A stretch of DNA of 45,210 nucleotides, taken from positions 1 through 45,210 of the forward strand of contig CANFTB010000039.1 in NCBI GenBank assembly GCA_947449735.1, written 5' to 3'. This DNA comes from Chthoniobacteraceae bacterium. GTDB lineage: Bacteria > Verrucomicrobiota > Verrucomicrobiia > Chthoniobacterales > Chthoniobacteraceae. A program made the translations under genes and the position numbers. The notes below the pieces were generated by a model that saw only the letters and a list, made by a program, of their open reading frames with translations, had not been told where the DNA came from and did not search any database. This document shows, piece by piece, positions 25,322 to 34,722 of the stretch (position 1 is the first letter of the stretch; the number at the start of each line of letters is the position of its first letter).

Positions 25322-27544
25322 ATGGGTCGGATCCTCGCCACTACCTATGTCCTCCTTGCGGGAGCCGCTATCAGCTTCGCACAAGACAGGCCCGCAGCAT
25401 CCGCCGCCTTCACTGAACTCAAAGAAATCCCCTTCTCCGCTCAAGGAAAACCTGCGACCCAGACTGTCTATCGCAACGCGGATTTCCGCGGGTTGAAAAT
25501 TAGCATGCTTCCGGGCGAGACGCGTTCGCTGGGGAAGGACAAGGCAGACAATGCCTTCTTACGTGCGCATGAAAAGGGCGCGCTGGAGTTCATCGGGCGT
25601 GATACGCAGATGGGTGAGCTGCCTGCGGATCGCGCGCGGCTGCCGCTGTTGGTTTGTGAGGCTTTGAAGGGTTATCCAGCCATCATCACGGGCAATGATT
25701 TGTTTGCTCCTTCCGTGATTCGCTTTGAGCTGAGCAAGCCGGCGCGGGTGTATGCGTGGATCGATGCGGAGAACCCGGTCCTTCGCCAGCCATTGGAGGA
25801 GGCTCCGCGCTGGCAGCCATTCCTCGTGGAGCCGCAGTCGCGGCATACGCTTTACTTTCGGGATTTTACGGCGGGCAGGCACGAGCTGCGGCTTGGGCCG
25901 GGGCACTTCTGCGGCGCTGGCGTCTGTCCGCTCGATGCGCTCAGTGATGCGGAGAAAATCATCGCAATCGCCGATGGCGCGTGCACACCGCCGATGCTGC
26001 GCGTACGGAACGAGAATTCCGAGGCCCGGAAGGTCAGCCTCACCTATGCATGGCGTGATCCCGCCGAAAGCGCTGCCGCCTCAACCACCCAGAAGGAACT
26101 CATACTGCAACCGGGAATGAATGAGATCCCGCTGCCCGCCGACGTTTCCAGCGATGGCATCGTGTATTGGCTGGATGCCAAATTGCGGGGCACGGATGCG
26201 CAATGGAAAGTCACCGCGCCGCACGGACATCTTTCCGTGCCTCCTCCAGATGCCTCGGTGCAGCAGCCCATCGTGCCCTATGGCGCTTACCTGAAACTGG
26301 AGTGTAACGATGATGACACCGTGCTCGGCACAATGCTGCGCGCCACATTCCATCAATTGCGCAAGCTGCACATGAACACCGTGGTACTCATGCGCACGGA
26401 CTCGCCTGCTTCCCAGCTCGATCTGGCGCACGAATACGGGTTGAAGGCCGTCGTGAGACTGCACCGCATCGGCGGGGCCGATCAGGAAGCCATGATGAAG
26501 CATCCCGCCGTGCTCACTTACATGATTGGCGATGAACCCAAGATAGGCCCCAAACTTGACGCTCACCTCTCCATGTTTGCGGAGGTCACAAAGAGGTACC
26601 CGCAGTTCAAGCCCGTGACCTGCACTATATTCGACGACTGGGGCACGGGCAGTGATGCCGACCCCGACCGCATTTACAACGACCACCTCACGGGCTTCGA
26701 TCTCATCCGGCTTGGTCGTTTGTATAGCTTTCAAAAGCTCGACTATGGCGTGGGTAAACCCATCTCCTACAAGCCGCGTCTCGATGCCACGAGCATCTTC
26801 CTCGGGATCGAAGCCGACGCGAAACGCGACTGGTGGCTGGTACCCCCCTTTTTTGGGCAACCGGCGGGAGCGCCAGCCGCAGCCCAGTATTGGCGCACGC
26901 CTACCGGTTTCGAGATGGCGAACTTCATGCACTTGGCGCTCTCGCATCGTTGCACAGGCATCCTCGGCTGGGGTACGCACAGTCATGAGTCTGGCATCGT
27001 GCAGGGCATGTTGTTCGACGGTCGCACCATGCAGATCGCGAACAAGGAGACCTTCGCCGCGATGCAGTCCTTCGGCGAGCAGTTCACCCGGATCAAGCCC
27101 GTTCTCCGAGCCTTTACACCCGCGCTCATCCCGGTCCATCGGACGCGGCCCTTTGCGCTCGACGTGCAAGCCCGCTGGCTGAAGACAGGTCAGATGGCCG
27201 TTTATGCGGTGAATCGTGATTTGGAAAACGAAGCTAAGGCCGACCTGCTCGTCCTCATCGCGGATCGCCTTGTCGCAAAATACAAGAAGCAGGAGATCCA
27301 GCCCGAAGCCTTCGTTGCCGAAATCGCGAGCGTGAAAGACGCCCTGACCGGCAAGGCCGCCGACTGGAAAACGGAGACCCAGCACAACCGCTTCGATTAC
27401 CTGCACCTGACCGACAAGCTCGCCCCCGGCGAAGCCAGGCTCTATCTTGTCTCCGGCAGAGACCAAGGCCGCTTCAGCGAAAAGGCCGTGCCTCCAGGTG
27501 CCCGAGAGCAGTTCTACGACAAGGATTTCGCTCCGATTGATTGA
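25322..27544 (+). CDS. Large exported glycosidase-like protein of unknown family
   Basis: A 740-residue protein with a signal peptide (about 1-21, ending ISFAQ). Residues 30-320 look like beta-sandwich domains (ARVYAWIDAE, RHTLYFRDFTAGRHELRLGPGHF). Residues 320-610 read as a TIM barrel: LRKLHMNTVVLMRTDS, YGLKAVVRLHRIGG, YMIGDEP with Glu405 in a catalytic acid-like place, FKPVTCTIFDDWGTG, and CTGILGWGTHSHESG. The end is a small beta domain. The pattern recalls GH42/GH5-type or DUF4091-like enzymes but I cannot name a family. The ATG at 25322 is chosen because upstream in-frame sequence runs inside the DUF1080 gene. It ends the first sugar cluster. Confidence 0.75.
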   Translation: MGRILATTYVLLAGAAISFAQDRPAASAAFTELKEIPFSAQGKPATQTVYRNADFRGLKISMLPGETRSLGKDKADNAFLRAHEKGALEFIGRDTQMGELPADRARLPLLVCEALKGYPAIITGNDLFAPSVIRFELSKPARVYAWIDAENPVLRQPLEEAPRWQPFLVEPQSRHTLYFRDFTAGRHELRLGPGHFCGAGVCPLDALSDAEKIIAIADGACTPPMLRVRNENSEARKVSLTYAWRDPAESAAASTTQKELILQPGMNEIPLPADVSSDGIVYWLDAKLRGTDAQWKVTAPHGHLSVPPPDASVQQPIVPYGAYLKLECNDDDTVLGTMLRATFHQLRKLHMNTVVLMRTDSPASQLDLAHEYGLKAVVRLHRIGGADQEAMMKHPAVLTYMIGDEPKIGPKLDAHLSMFAEVTKRYPQFKPVTCTIFDDWGTGSDADPDRIYNDHLTGFDLIRLGRLYSFQKLDYGVGKPISYKPRLDATSIFLGIEADAKRDWWLVPPFFGQPAGAPAAAQYWRTPTGFEMANFMHLALSHRCTGILGWGTHSHESGIVQGMLFDGRTMQIANKETFAAMQSFGEQFTRIKPVLRAFTPALIPVHRTRPFALDVQARWLKTGQMAVYAVNRDLENEAKADLLVLIADRLVAKYKKQEIQPEAFVAEIASVKDALTGKAADWKTETQHNRFDYLHLTDKLAPGEARLYLVSGRDQGRFSEKAVPPGAREQFYDKDFAPID

Positions 27545-27676
27545 GTGCGTGCACGCCGTCTGATGCAACTTCAAGCCAACCAGCTACTGAGGTACCCGGT
27601 GTGGCGAAAGGCCATTTTTCTCTCCGCTCGAAGGCCGCGTGTCATCTGTCAAAACCTCCAGACTCCGACACCGGCT

Positions 27677-28189
27677 TCACTGGGCCGGAGGACAGGCGGG
27701 CGGCGGGATTGAGACGTGTTTAAACAAGTTCTCCGGCCTTGGAATCCGCTGGATTCCAGGCGGTGGCTCGTTAATCAACCCCCAGAACAAGCCCAGCTGC
27801 TTCACTGTCACGACAAAGTCGTAAAAGTTCATCGGCTTGACCACATAGGCGCTGGTCCCCAGCGCGTAGCTGCGCAGCAAGTCCGACTGTTCGTTGGAGG
27901 ACGACAACATCACCACGGGCACGATGCGCAGCGCCTCGTCAGCGCGCATCTGGCGGAGCACCTCGATCCCGTCCACCTTGGGGAGTTTGACATCGAGAAG
28001 CACCACGACGGGCAGGCCGGCAGGCCGCTGCGCGTATTCTCCCCGACGGTGCAGATAGTCGAGTGCGGCAGCCCCGTCGTTAACCACAACCACTTCGTTG
28101 GAAAGGCCGTGTTCGGAGAGCGCCGCCAGCGTCAGTTCGATGTCGTTAAGGTTGTCCTCCACGAACAGGATGCGCTTGGTATCAGACAT
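27677..28189 (-). CDS. CheY-like single-domain response regulator
   Basis: A 170-residue receiver protein of the RcpA/phytochrome-partner type. It has acidic residues VEDNLNDIE, phospho-acceptor Asp66 in LLDVKLPKVDG, VVMLSSS and SAYVVKPMNF with the conserved lysine. No output domain follows; the last 45 residues are proline-rich and unusual. The gene begins three bases after the stop of the histidine kinase and is surely its partner. It converges with the glycosidase-like gene. Confidence 0.95.
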   Translation of the reverse strand: MSDTKRILFVEDNLNDIELTLAALSEHGLSNEVVVVNDGAAALDYLHRRGEYAQRPAGLPVVVLLDVKLPKVDGIEVLRQMRADEALRIVPVVMLSSSNEQSDLLRSYALGTSAYVVKPMNFYDFVVTVKQLGLFWGLINEPPPGIQRIPRPENLFKHVSIPPPACPPAQ

Positions 28190-28192
28190 AGA

Positions 28193-29401
28193 TTACAGAT
28201 GTGCCGCCGGGGCAGGGTTTGCACTCTCGACCTCCTGCTGAGCACTGCTCGTCTTGGGCAGCGCAAAGTAGAAGTCCGCGCCCTTGTCCAGTTCGCCCTC
28301 CGCCCAGACGCGCCCGCCGTGGCGCATCACGATCCTGCGCACATTCGCGAGCCCCACGCCGTTGCCTTCAAACTCCCGCTCGGTATGGAGCCGCTGGAAC
28401 ACCCCGAACAGCTTGTCGACGTAACGCATGTCGAAGCCCACGCCGTTGTCTTTCACATAAAAGATCCGCTCCCCCGGGGCGTCCGTCCAGCCCACCTCGA
28501 TGCAGGCGGGATGCCGGGGCCGGGTGAACTTCAACGCGTTGTCCAACAGGTTCTGAAAGGCCTGCCGTATCAAAACCGGATCGGCCTCGATCGAAGGCAT
28601 TTTTGCGATGGTCCATTCCACCGCCCGCCCGTTTTGTTCGGGAAGCAGCACCTTGATGGTGTCGGCAACGATGGCATTCAGATCGACCATCTCGCTTTCA
28701 AGTTCCTTCCTGCCCATGCGCGAAGACGACAGCAGCGCATCGATGAGCGTCCCCATTTTTTCCGCGGCATTGAGGATGATGGCAAGGTAGCGTTTTCCCT
28801 CCTCGTCCAGCCGCTCAAAGTTCCCGCGGGAGAGGAGCTGCAAAAAACCGGTGATGTGCCGGAGCGGAGCGCGCAGGTCGTGTGAAACCGAATAGGAGAA
28901 GGCCTCCAGCACCTCCTTGCTCGCCTCGATCTCCTGGGTGCGCTGCTGCACACGGCGCTCGAGTTCCTGGTTCATGCAGCGAACCGCCTCGTCAGCCTTT
29001 TGGCGGACCGTGACATCCATCATCGCACCCACCATGCGCACCGGCTTGCCATCAGCGTCCCGCTGTAAGAAACCCCTGTCCAGGACGTGCAAGTACTCTC
29101 CCCCTTTTGCCAGAAACCGGTACTCATCGGCCCATTTCTGTCCCCCGGAATCAATGCACTGGTAGATGGACTTCAGAACTCTTTCCCGTTCCTCGGGGTG
29201 GATCCGCGAGCTCCACGACTCAATGAGCGGCTCCACATCCTCCCTCTGATAGTGGAACGTACTGAAGAAGCTCTCCCCCCAATGCAGCTTGTTTGTGACC
29301 AGGTCCCAGTCCCACAGCACATCATCGGTTGCCTGTGAAAACATCCGAAACCGCTCCTCGCACAACCTCAGCGCCTCTTCCGTTTGTTTTACATCCCCCA
29401 T
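28193..29401 (-). CDS. PAS-domain sensor histidine kinase
   Basis: A 402-residue soluble kinase with no membrane segment, so it senses a cytoplasmic signal. A PAS/PAC domain covers about residues 12-135 (FSQATDDVLWDWDLVTNKLHWG, GKPVRMVGAMMDVT). A coiled-coil linker (LERRVQQRTQEIEASKE) leads to the HisKA domain with His174 in SVSHDLRAPLRH. The HATPase_c domain has N box QNLLDNALKF, G1 VKDNGVGFD and G2 EGNGVGLANVRRI. The class resembles phytochrome-like kinases that pair with CheY-like proteins, as the downstream gene confirms. The PAS ligand is unknown. Confidence 0.95.
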   Translation of the reverse strand: MGDVKQTEEALRLCEERFRMFSQATDDVLWDWDLVTNKLHWGESFFSTFHYQREDVEPLIESWSSRIHPEERERVLKSIYQCIDSGGQKWADEYRFLAKGGEYLHVLDRGFLQRDADGKPVRMVGAMMDVTVRQKADEAVRCMNQELERRVQQRTQEIEASKEVLEAFSYSVSHDLRAPLRHITGFLQLLSRGNFERLDEEGKRYLAIILNAAEKMGTLIDALLSSSRMGRKELESEMVDLNAIVADTIKVLLPEQNGRAVEWTIAKMPSIEADPVLIRQAFQNLLDNALKFTRPRHPACIEVGWTDAPGERIFYVKDNGVGFDMRYVDKLFGVFQRLHTEREFEGNGVGLANVRRIVMRHGGRVWAEGELDKGADFYFALPKTSSAQQEVESANPAPAAHL

Positions 29402-29473
29402 TTCATCCCTCCAACCACATCCACCCGCTCCTAAATCGGAACAGCGTCCCCCAAAGGCGGTGTGCCTTTCGGT

Positions 29474-29570
29474 GTCACGCGGAGCCGCGGAGGGCGCGGA
29501 GGAAATTCACAGAACTAAATGAAGTAAAACTGTTTACCTCCCTCTCCGCGGCTCCGCGACTCCGCGTGAA
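29474..29570 (-). repeat. GC-rich palindromic intergenic repeat, copy 2 (inverted)
   Basis: Plus-strand order is TCACGCGGAGCCGCGGAG, an AT-rich centre (GAACTAAATGAAGTAAAAC), then CTCCGCGGCTCCGCG and CTCCGCGTGAA. The centre matches copy 4 only after reverse-complementing, so this copy lies in the opposite orientation. It lies between the histidine kinase start (29401) and the end of the esterase gene (29604). Confidence 0.85.
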
Positions 29571-29603
29571 CTTCCATTTTCCGGTTCAATAAGATTTTAC
29601 GGC

Positions 29604-31595
29604 TCAGCGGTAGGTCAGCTTGCCCACCAGCTTCGCAAGGCCGTCCACGTCGCCGTATTTCACAGCGCCAGGCACAAAATCCGGATCCCAGTGCGAGCCG
29701 AGTTTTTCAAAACGGAATCCGTCCCGCGCCACCTCCACCTCGTCGACCGCCTTATGAAGGACCGCGCCGGCGGCGAGGGCGACGGCGGTGTACGGTCTGC
29801 CGGCCGCCAGGCGGACGGCGCTCACGGGGCGCGCCTTGTCCCCGTGCACCATCGCCACCACAGCCGACACATCGTGCACCCGCCGCGCCAACAACGTCGG
29901 GTTGTAACCGAAGGTGTACCCCGAGAAGTCGCAGTACTCCTCCCCCGCGCGCTTCGCCCTGAGGTTTTCACCCACCTTCGTCTGCTCCTTTGCCCCCGCC
30001 ATGTACAATTCCGGCCACGCCACCGCGACCCCCGCCGCGAGGCGCTGTTGGAGCCCCGTCTCCACCGCGGCAGGGTCCTCCTCCAGGACGATGTCCACGC
30101 CGCCCTTCCACTGCTTTGGATACCAGAAGGTCACGGGCACGGACTCCCCCGCTTTCGCCTGGCGCGCCACACCGGCGATCTTGAAAAAGGCGCCCTTGTC
30201 CTCCTTGGAAACGACCTCCCAAACCACCTCCCCGGGCCCGGGCATGGCACGCCCCACGATCGTCCGCCAGGCGGCCCCCACCAGCGCGTCCACACGCGCC
30301 GGATCGCCGGACGCCAGAACGCCCCCCACGTGCTTCGCGTCCTGGGCGCTCATCCACGCGCAGACCTGCTTTTCGTGCGCAACACCCACCGCGTTCCCCG
30401 CCGGCTTCGCATGTCCGCCGATCCAAACCGTGGCCTCCTCCGGCGTCAGAAAAACAAAGTCCTTTTCGACGACCGGCTCGGGCTGTTTCAAACCGAAGTG
30501 CTTGTTGAAAAAGGCATACATCGCCACCCGGGAAGGCAGGTTGTAGTTGTGGGGAAACTGCGTTGCGATGTGGGCGCTCACCCGGTCGGGCACGCCGAGC
30601 ATTCCGTAAAGCTTCTGAAGGTCGGGAAGCCCCTTCGTCGCGAGTTCCTTCGTCCAGTCGTCCGCCGAGGTCATGCCGAGAGGACGGGGGGCGGTCAGCG
30701 CCGCGATGTCGATATTGCCCTGGTTGATCCGCAGGTAATGCCCGTTTTCACAGGTGCACCCGCCCTGCATCGCGGTGGAGACCATCACACAGGGAAACGC
30801 CGCCGTGATGCGCTGGTCGAACCCCGCGATCATCATCGTCTGGGTGCCGCCCCCGCTGGCGCCGGTGCAACCGACGCGCGTGGCGTCCGCGCCCTCGAGC
30901 GACAGGAGAAAGTCGAGCGCGCGCACGCTGTTCCATGTCTGCAGCCCGAAGTACGTCTGGAGGCGAAGGTCCGCCTGCACCCCGAGAAAGCCCTCCGCCT
31001 GAATGCCGTGCCTGTGTTCGGGGAACTGCACGGAGTCGGCGGTCCCAAGCATGTCGTAGAGGAGGACAGCGCAGCCCATGCGGGCCAGCTGCACGCACCG
31101 CGCTTGAAGCGGCGAACGCGCGGCGGTCTCGAGCACCTCGGCGCCCGTCTCAAGCTCCTTTTTGGCCGCGGGCGTTCCAAGGCCCCGGTCCATGAAACGC
31201 CCCTGCGGCCAGTGACCGTGCGGCGACAGGATCACCGGCATTTTTCCGGTGCGCTTCTTCGGAAGATAGAGGCTGCCGGTGACGTAATGCCCGGGGAGGC
31301 TCTCAAAAATGACACGGTCCACCGTGTAGTCGTCCCGTTCCACCCGGCCGTGCACCCTGGCGTTGAGCGGGGTTTTGTCGGGCATCGGCCAGAGGCCTGT
31401 GGAAACCAGCACGCGCCGCTCGATTTCGGCGCGGCGGACGGCCCATTCCTCCTTGGATTCGACCGGGGTGAAGGGAAAATACCCCCTCAGATCGCGGGAG
31501 GGGCGGGGCTCGGCGGCGGCGAGGCGAGACGTGGGGCCGAGGGACAATGCCGCGAGGCACAGGAGGTTCAGAGCAGAGCGGAGGGGGGGAAGCAT
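29604..31595 (-). CDS. Exported acetyl-xylan-esterase-like alpha/beta hydrolase
   Basis: A 663-residue secreted hydrolase with a signal peptide (about 1-28, LNLLCLAALSLGPTSRLAAA). The alpha/beta fold shows PVILSPHGHWPQGRF (oxyanion region), GCAVLLYDMLGTADS, and nucleophile Ser247 in CTGASGGGTQTM. A later VSTAMQGGCTCENG and PRPLGMTSADDW follow the acetyl-xylan esterase (AXE1)-like plan; the catalytic His is probably in THFPHNYNLPSR-like FPHNYN. The ATG at 31595 is chosen because it gives the signal peptide; an upstream extension to 31685 does not. It probably deacetylates or cleaves esters on plant or algal polysaccharide. It is divergent from the cytochrome-propeller gene. Confidence 0.82.
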   Translation of the reverse strand: MLPPLRSALNLLCLAALSLGPTSRLAAAEPRPSRDLRGYFPFTPVESKEEWAVRRAEIERRVLVSTGLWPMPDKTPLNARVHGRVERDDYTVDRVIFESLPGHYVTGSLYLPKKRTGKMPVILSPHGHWPQGRFMDRGLGTPAAKKELETGAEVLETAARSPLQARCVQLARMGCAVLLYDMLGTADSVQFPEHRHGIQAEGFLGVQADLRLQTYFGLQTWNSVRALDFLLSLEGADATRVGCTGASGGGTQTMMIAGFDQRITAAFPCVMVSTAMQGGCTCENGHYLRINQGNIDIAALTAPRPLGMTSADDWTKELATKGLPDLQKLYGMLGVPDRVSAHIATQFPHNYNLPSRVAMYAFFNKHFGLKQPEPVVEKDFVFLTPEEATVWIGGHAKPAGNAVGVAHEKQVCAWMSAQDAKHVGGVLASGDPARVDALVGAAWRTIVGRAMPGPGEVVWEVVSKEDKGAFFKIAGVARQAKAGESVPVTFWYPKQWKGGVDIVLEEDPAAVETGLQQRLAAGVAVAWPELYMAGAKEQTKVGENLRAKRAGEEYCDFSGYTFGYNPTLLARRVHDVSAVVAMVHGDKARPVSAVRLAAGRPYTAVALAAGAVLHKAVDEVEVARDGFRFEKLGSHWDPDFVPGAVKYGDVDGLAKLVGKLTYR

Positions 31596-31748
31596 ACCGC
31601 ATACGGGGCAGGAATCGTGCCGGACCGCCCGGTTCGGAACTGGTGTCCGCCCCCCGGGTTGTTTTATTTTGTATTCTCCAAGCAACGAACGCCGCGGAGG
31701 TTAACCCTCTGTTAGACTCGGTATCCCCCACCCTGTTTTCCACCCCCA

Positions 31749-34670
31749 ATGGCCACACCAGCATTCCCCAAGCGCCCCTTCCACTCCGGCTCCCGCCTGG
31801 CCACGCTCGCGCTCGCCACCCTCTCGGGGCTCCTGCTTCCCCCAGGACCACCCAACGCCGCGCACGCCGCCGGGGATGCCAGCAGCCCTGCGCTTCCCCC
31901 CGCCGAGGCGCTCAAATCCTTCGCCGCCGCTCCGGGCCTCGTCGTCGAACTCGTGGCGTCGGAGCCGCTCATCGAGTCGCCCTGCGCCATGGCTTTTGAT
32001 GAAAAAGGACGCCTCTTTGTCGTCGAAAACCGCGGCTACCCCAGGACAGACACCCCGCCCCAGGGCCGGATCGCGCTGCTCGAGGACACCGACGGCGACG
32101 GACGCATGGACAAACGGACCACCTTTGCCGAAGGCCTCGCGTTTCCCAACGGCGTCCTCCCGTGGAAGGGCGGGCTGCTCGTGACCTCCTCCCCTGATTT
32201 TTTGTTCCTTAAAGACACCGACGGCGACGGCAAGGCCGACGAAAAACGCGTGTTGCTCACCGGCTTCGACACCACGCGCAGCACGCAGTTGCGCGTGAAC
32301 GCCCCCACCGTCGGACCCGACGGCTGGATCTACCTCGCCGCGGGACTTTCCCCCGGCTCCATCGCCAACCCGGCGCGCCCGAACGACCCGCCGCTCAAAA
32401 TGACGGGCGACGTCCGCTGGAACCCCGCCACGGGCGAGGTGGAAATCGCCGACGGACGCTCCCAATACGGGCAGTCCTTCGACGACTTCGGGCAGCGTTT
32501 CATCTGCATGAACCGGGTCCAGGTGCAGCATGTCGTGCTGCCGTCCGCCGCGCTGCGCCGCAACCCGCGCCTCGCGTTTTCGGATGCGGTGCAAAACTGC
32601 CCTGAGCTCATCCCGAACACGCTGATGCGTTCCACCGGCGGCGCGGCGCGGGTGTACCCCATCTCCTCCAACATCACGACCGCCGACTCGCACACCGGCA
32701 CCTTCAGCGCGGCCTGCGCCGTCACCATCTGGCGCGGCGGCTCCCTCCCCCCGGAATACCGCGGCTGCGCGTTTTCCTGCGACCCGACGGGCAACCTCGT
32801 GCACGTGGACAAACTCATCCCCAACGGCGCCTCCTTTTCCGCCGAACCGCTCCTGTCCAAAAAAGAGGTGCTCGCCTCCCGCGACGACTGGTTTCGTCCG
32901 GTGTTCCTCGCATCCGGTCCCGACGGAGCGCTCTACGTCTGCGACATGTACCGCAAGGTGATCGAGCATCCCGACTATTTGCCGGAGGAAGTGCGCAAAC
33001 ACACCGACTTTGAAAGCGGCAAGGCGATGGGCCGGATCTGGCGGATCCGGGCGGCCAACGCGCCCAAGTCCGAACCCAACACAGACTGGACGCACCCGGC
33101 GGACCGGCTCGCCCGGAGCGAGGGCTGGCAGGCCCAGACGGCGCTGCGTTTGCTCGCCGAGGGCCGCAACTCCCTGAACCCCGCACCTCTCAAAACCGCC
33201 CTCGCCCAGGCCACCTCCACCGCTGCAAAGGCCGCGCTTTTGAACGTCCTCGACTGGAACCGGGCTCTCGCACCCGAGCACTTCACCCAGGCGCTTTCCG
33301 ACTCCAGTCCCGGCGTACGTGCCACCGCCGTGCGGCTTCTCCCAAACCCCGTTCCCCCCGGCGTCCTCTCGGACAAACTGGCCGCGCTGACCGCCGACCC
33401 CGCCCCGGGCGTACGTTTTGCCGCGGCACTCCGGCTCGGCGACTCTGCGGGCGACTCCGCCCTGGAAGCGCTGGCAAAGCTCGCCCGCCAAAACGCCGGG
33501 GACCGCTGGTCGAGGGCGGCCGTCCTGAGCGGCCTCGCCGACCGCGAAGAAGCCTTCCTTCCGATCCTGCTCCGCTCCGGCAACGCCTCCGCCGAAATGA
33601 TCCCCTTGCTCGAAGACCTCGGACAACTCCTCGCCCGGGTGGGTTCCGCCTCCTTTGAGAAACTCACCCCCGCGCTTTCCCTCATGCAATCCTGGCCCTT
33701 CGAAACCCGGGCCGCCCTCGTGGCGGGCTTTGCGGACGCCTTCGGCAAAACCTTCCCCGCCACTAGCTCCGGCGCCCTCAACGCGCTGCTCCGGGAAGCC
33801 GCCCAGTCCACGGCGGACGCGAACGCCGCGCCCCAAATCCGCATCCTCGGACTGCGCGTCCTGCGCTGGGGTGGATGGGAGACGGCGGGCCCGGTCGCAC
33901 TCGGCCTGCTCAAGGAGTCAAAGTCGGACGAACTTACGGACGCGGCGATCCGGGTGCTGGCGCGGTTCGCGCAGCCCGAGGTTGCCTCCACCCTGCTCGC
34001 TAAAAGCGCCTGGCCCCGGTACACCCCCGCTAGAAAGGAAACCATCCTCACCGCGCTCCTCTCCTCGGGCCAGCATTCCGAGGGCATCCTGAGCGCGATT
34101 GAATCCGGCGGCATTCCCGCCAGCTCCTTCCCCACCCTGCGCCGGGCCGCCCTTCTCAAACACAAAGACCCCGACATCCGCACACGCGCTTCGAAGCTGT
34201 TCGAGACCACCTCCGCCGACAAGCAGCAGGCCCTCGAACAGGCAAAGACCGCCCTCGCCCTCACCCCGAGCGGCGCCCACGGGCGCGACGTGTTCCGCAC
34301 CCTGTGCACCACCTGCCACCGCCTCAACCAAGAAGGCCACGCGGTGGGCCCCGACCTGTTCGACATCCGCAACCAGACCAAGGAAAACATCCTCTTCCAC
34401 ATCGTCGCCCCCGACGCCGAGGTGGCGCCCGCCTTCAGCCCCTACCTTGCCGAGACCCGCGACGGGCGCACGCTCCTGGGCATCCTCGCCAGCGAGACCC
34501 CAGTCAGCGTCACCCTGCGCATGCCGCTCGCCCAAGAGGAAACCATCCTGCGCTCGAATCTGAACAGCCTCACCGCCCAGCCCGGTTCGCTGATGCCCGC
34601 CGGGTTGGAGGCCGCTGTTTCGAAACAGGACCTTGCCGATTTGCTCGCCTACCTCAAGGGTGAGAAATAA
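31749..34670 (+). CDS. PVC-type heme-binding CxxCH protein (propeller, HEAT, cytochrome c)
   Basis: A 973-residue exported protein. A signal peptide (about 1-41) is followed by a PVC-type membrane-bound dehydrogenase propeller (about 55-430): LVASEPLIESPCAMAFDEKG, GRIALLEDTDGDGRMDK, DFLFLKDTDGDGKADE, GRSQYGQSFDDFG. Residues 430-840 are alpha-helical HEAT-like repeats. The C-terminal cytochrome c domain has the heme motif CTTCH at residues 853-857, GHAVGPDL, and a methionine near GSLMPAG as distal ligand candidate. It probably takes electrons from periplasmic sugar oxidation. It starts the second sugar cluster, 53 bases before the Gfo/Idh gene. Confidence 0.93.
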   Translation: MATPAFPKRPFHSGSRLATLALATLSGLLLPPGPPNAAHAAGDASSPALPPAEALKSFAAAPGLVVELVASEPLIESPCAMAFDEKGRLFVVENRGYPRTDTPPQGRIALLEDTDGDGRMDKRTTFAEGLAFPNGVLPWKGGLLVTSSPDFLFLKDTDGDGKADEKRVLLTGFDTTRSTQLRVNAPTVGPDGWIYLAAGLSPGSIANPARPNDPPLKMTGDVRWNPATGEVEIADGRSQYGQSFDDFGQRFICMNRVQVQHVVLPSAALRRNPRLAFSDAVQNCPELIPNTLMRSTGGAARVYPISSNITTADSHTGTFSAACAVTIWRGGSLPPEYRGCAFSCDPTGNLVHVDKLIPNGASFSAEPLLSKKEVLASRDDWFRPVFLASGPDGALYVCDMYRKVIEHPDYLPEEVRKHTDFESGKAMGRIWRIRAANAPKSEPNTDWTHPADRLARSEGWQAQTALRLLAEGRNSLNPAPLKTALAQATSTAAKAALLNVLDWNRALAPEHFTQALSDSSPGVRATAVRLLPNPVPPGVLSDKLAALTADPAPGVRFAAALRLGDSAGDSALEALAKLARQNAGDRWSRAAVLSGLADREEAFLPILLRSGNASAEMIPLLEDLGQLLARVGSASFEKLTPALSLMQSWPFETRAALVAGFADAFGKTFPATSSGALNALLREAAQSTADANAAPQIRILGLRVLRWGGWETAGPVALGLLKESKSDELTDAAIRVLARFAQPEVASTLLAKSAWPRYTPARKETILTALLSSGQHSEGILSAIESGGIPASSFPTLRRAALLKHKDPDIRTRASKLFETTSADKQQALEQAKTALALTPSGAHGRDVFRTLCTTCHRLNQEGHAVGPDLFDIRNQTKENILFHIVAPDAEVAPAFSPYLAETRDGRTLLGILASETPVSVTLRMPLAQEETILRSNLNSLTAQPGSLMPAGLEAAVSKQDLADLLAYLKGEK

Positions 34671-34722
34671 CATGCCGCTCCGTCATTCCCCCCGCACCCT
34701 CACCCATTCCTTTCCCCATCCC

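Noticed and set aside
29691..31715. 674-codon plus-strand open frame opposite the esterase
   Set aside because: Arg/His/Pro-rich shadow of the esterase gene, which has signal peptide and catalytic serine.
31701..33836. 711-codon minus-strand open frame opposite the CxxCH protein
   Set aside because: Gly/Arg/Val-rich, no motifs, fully antisense to a well-recognised gene.
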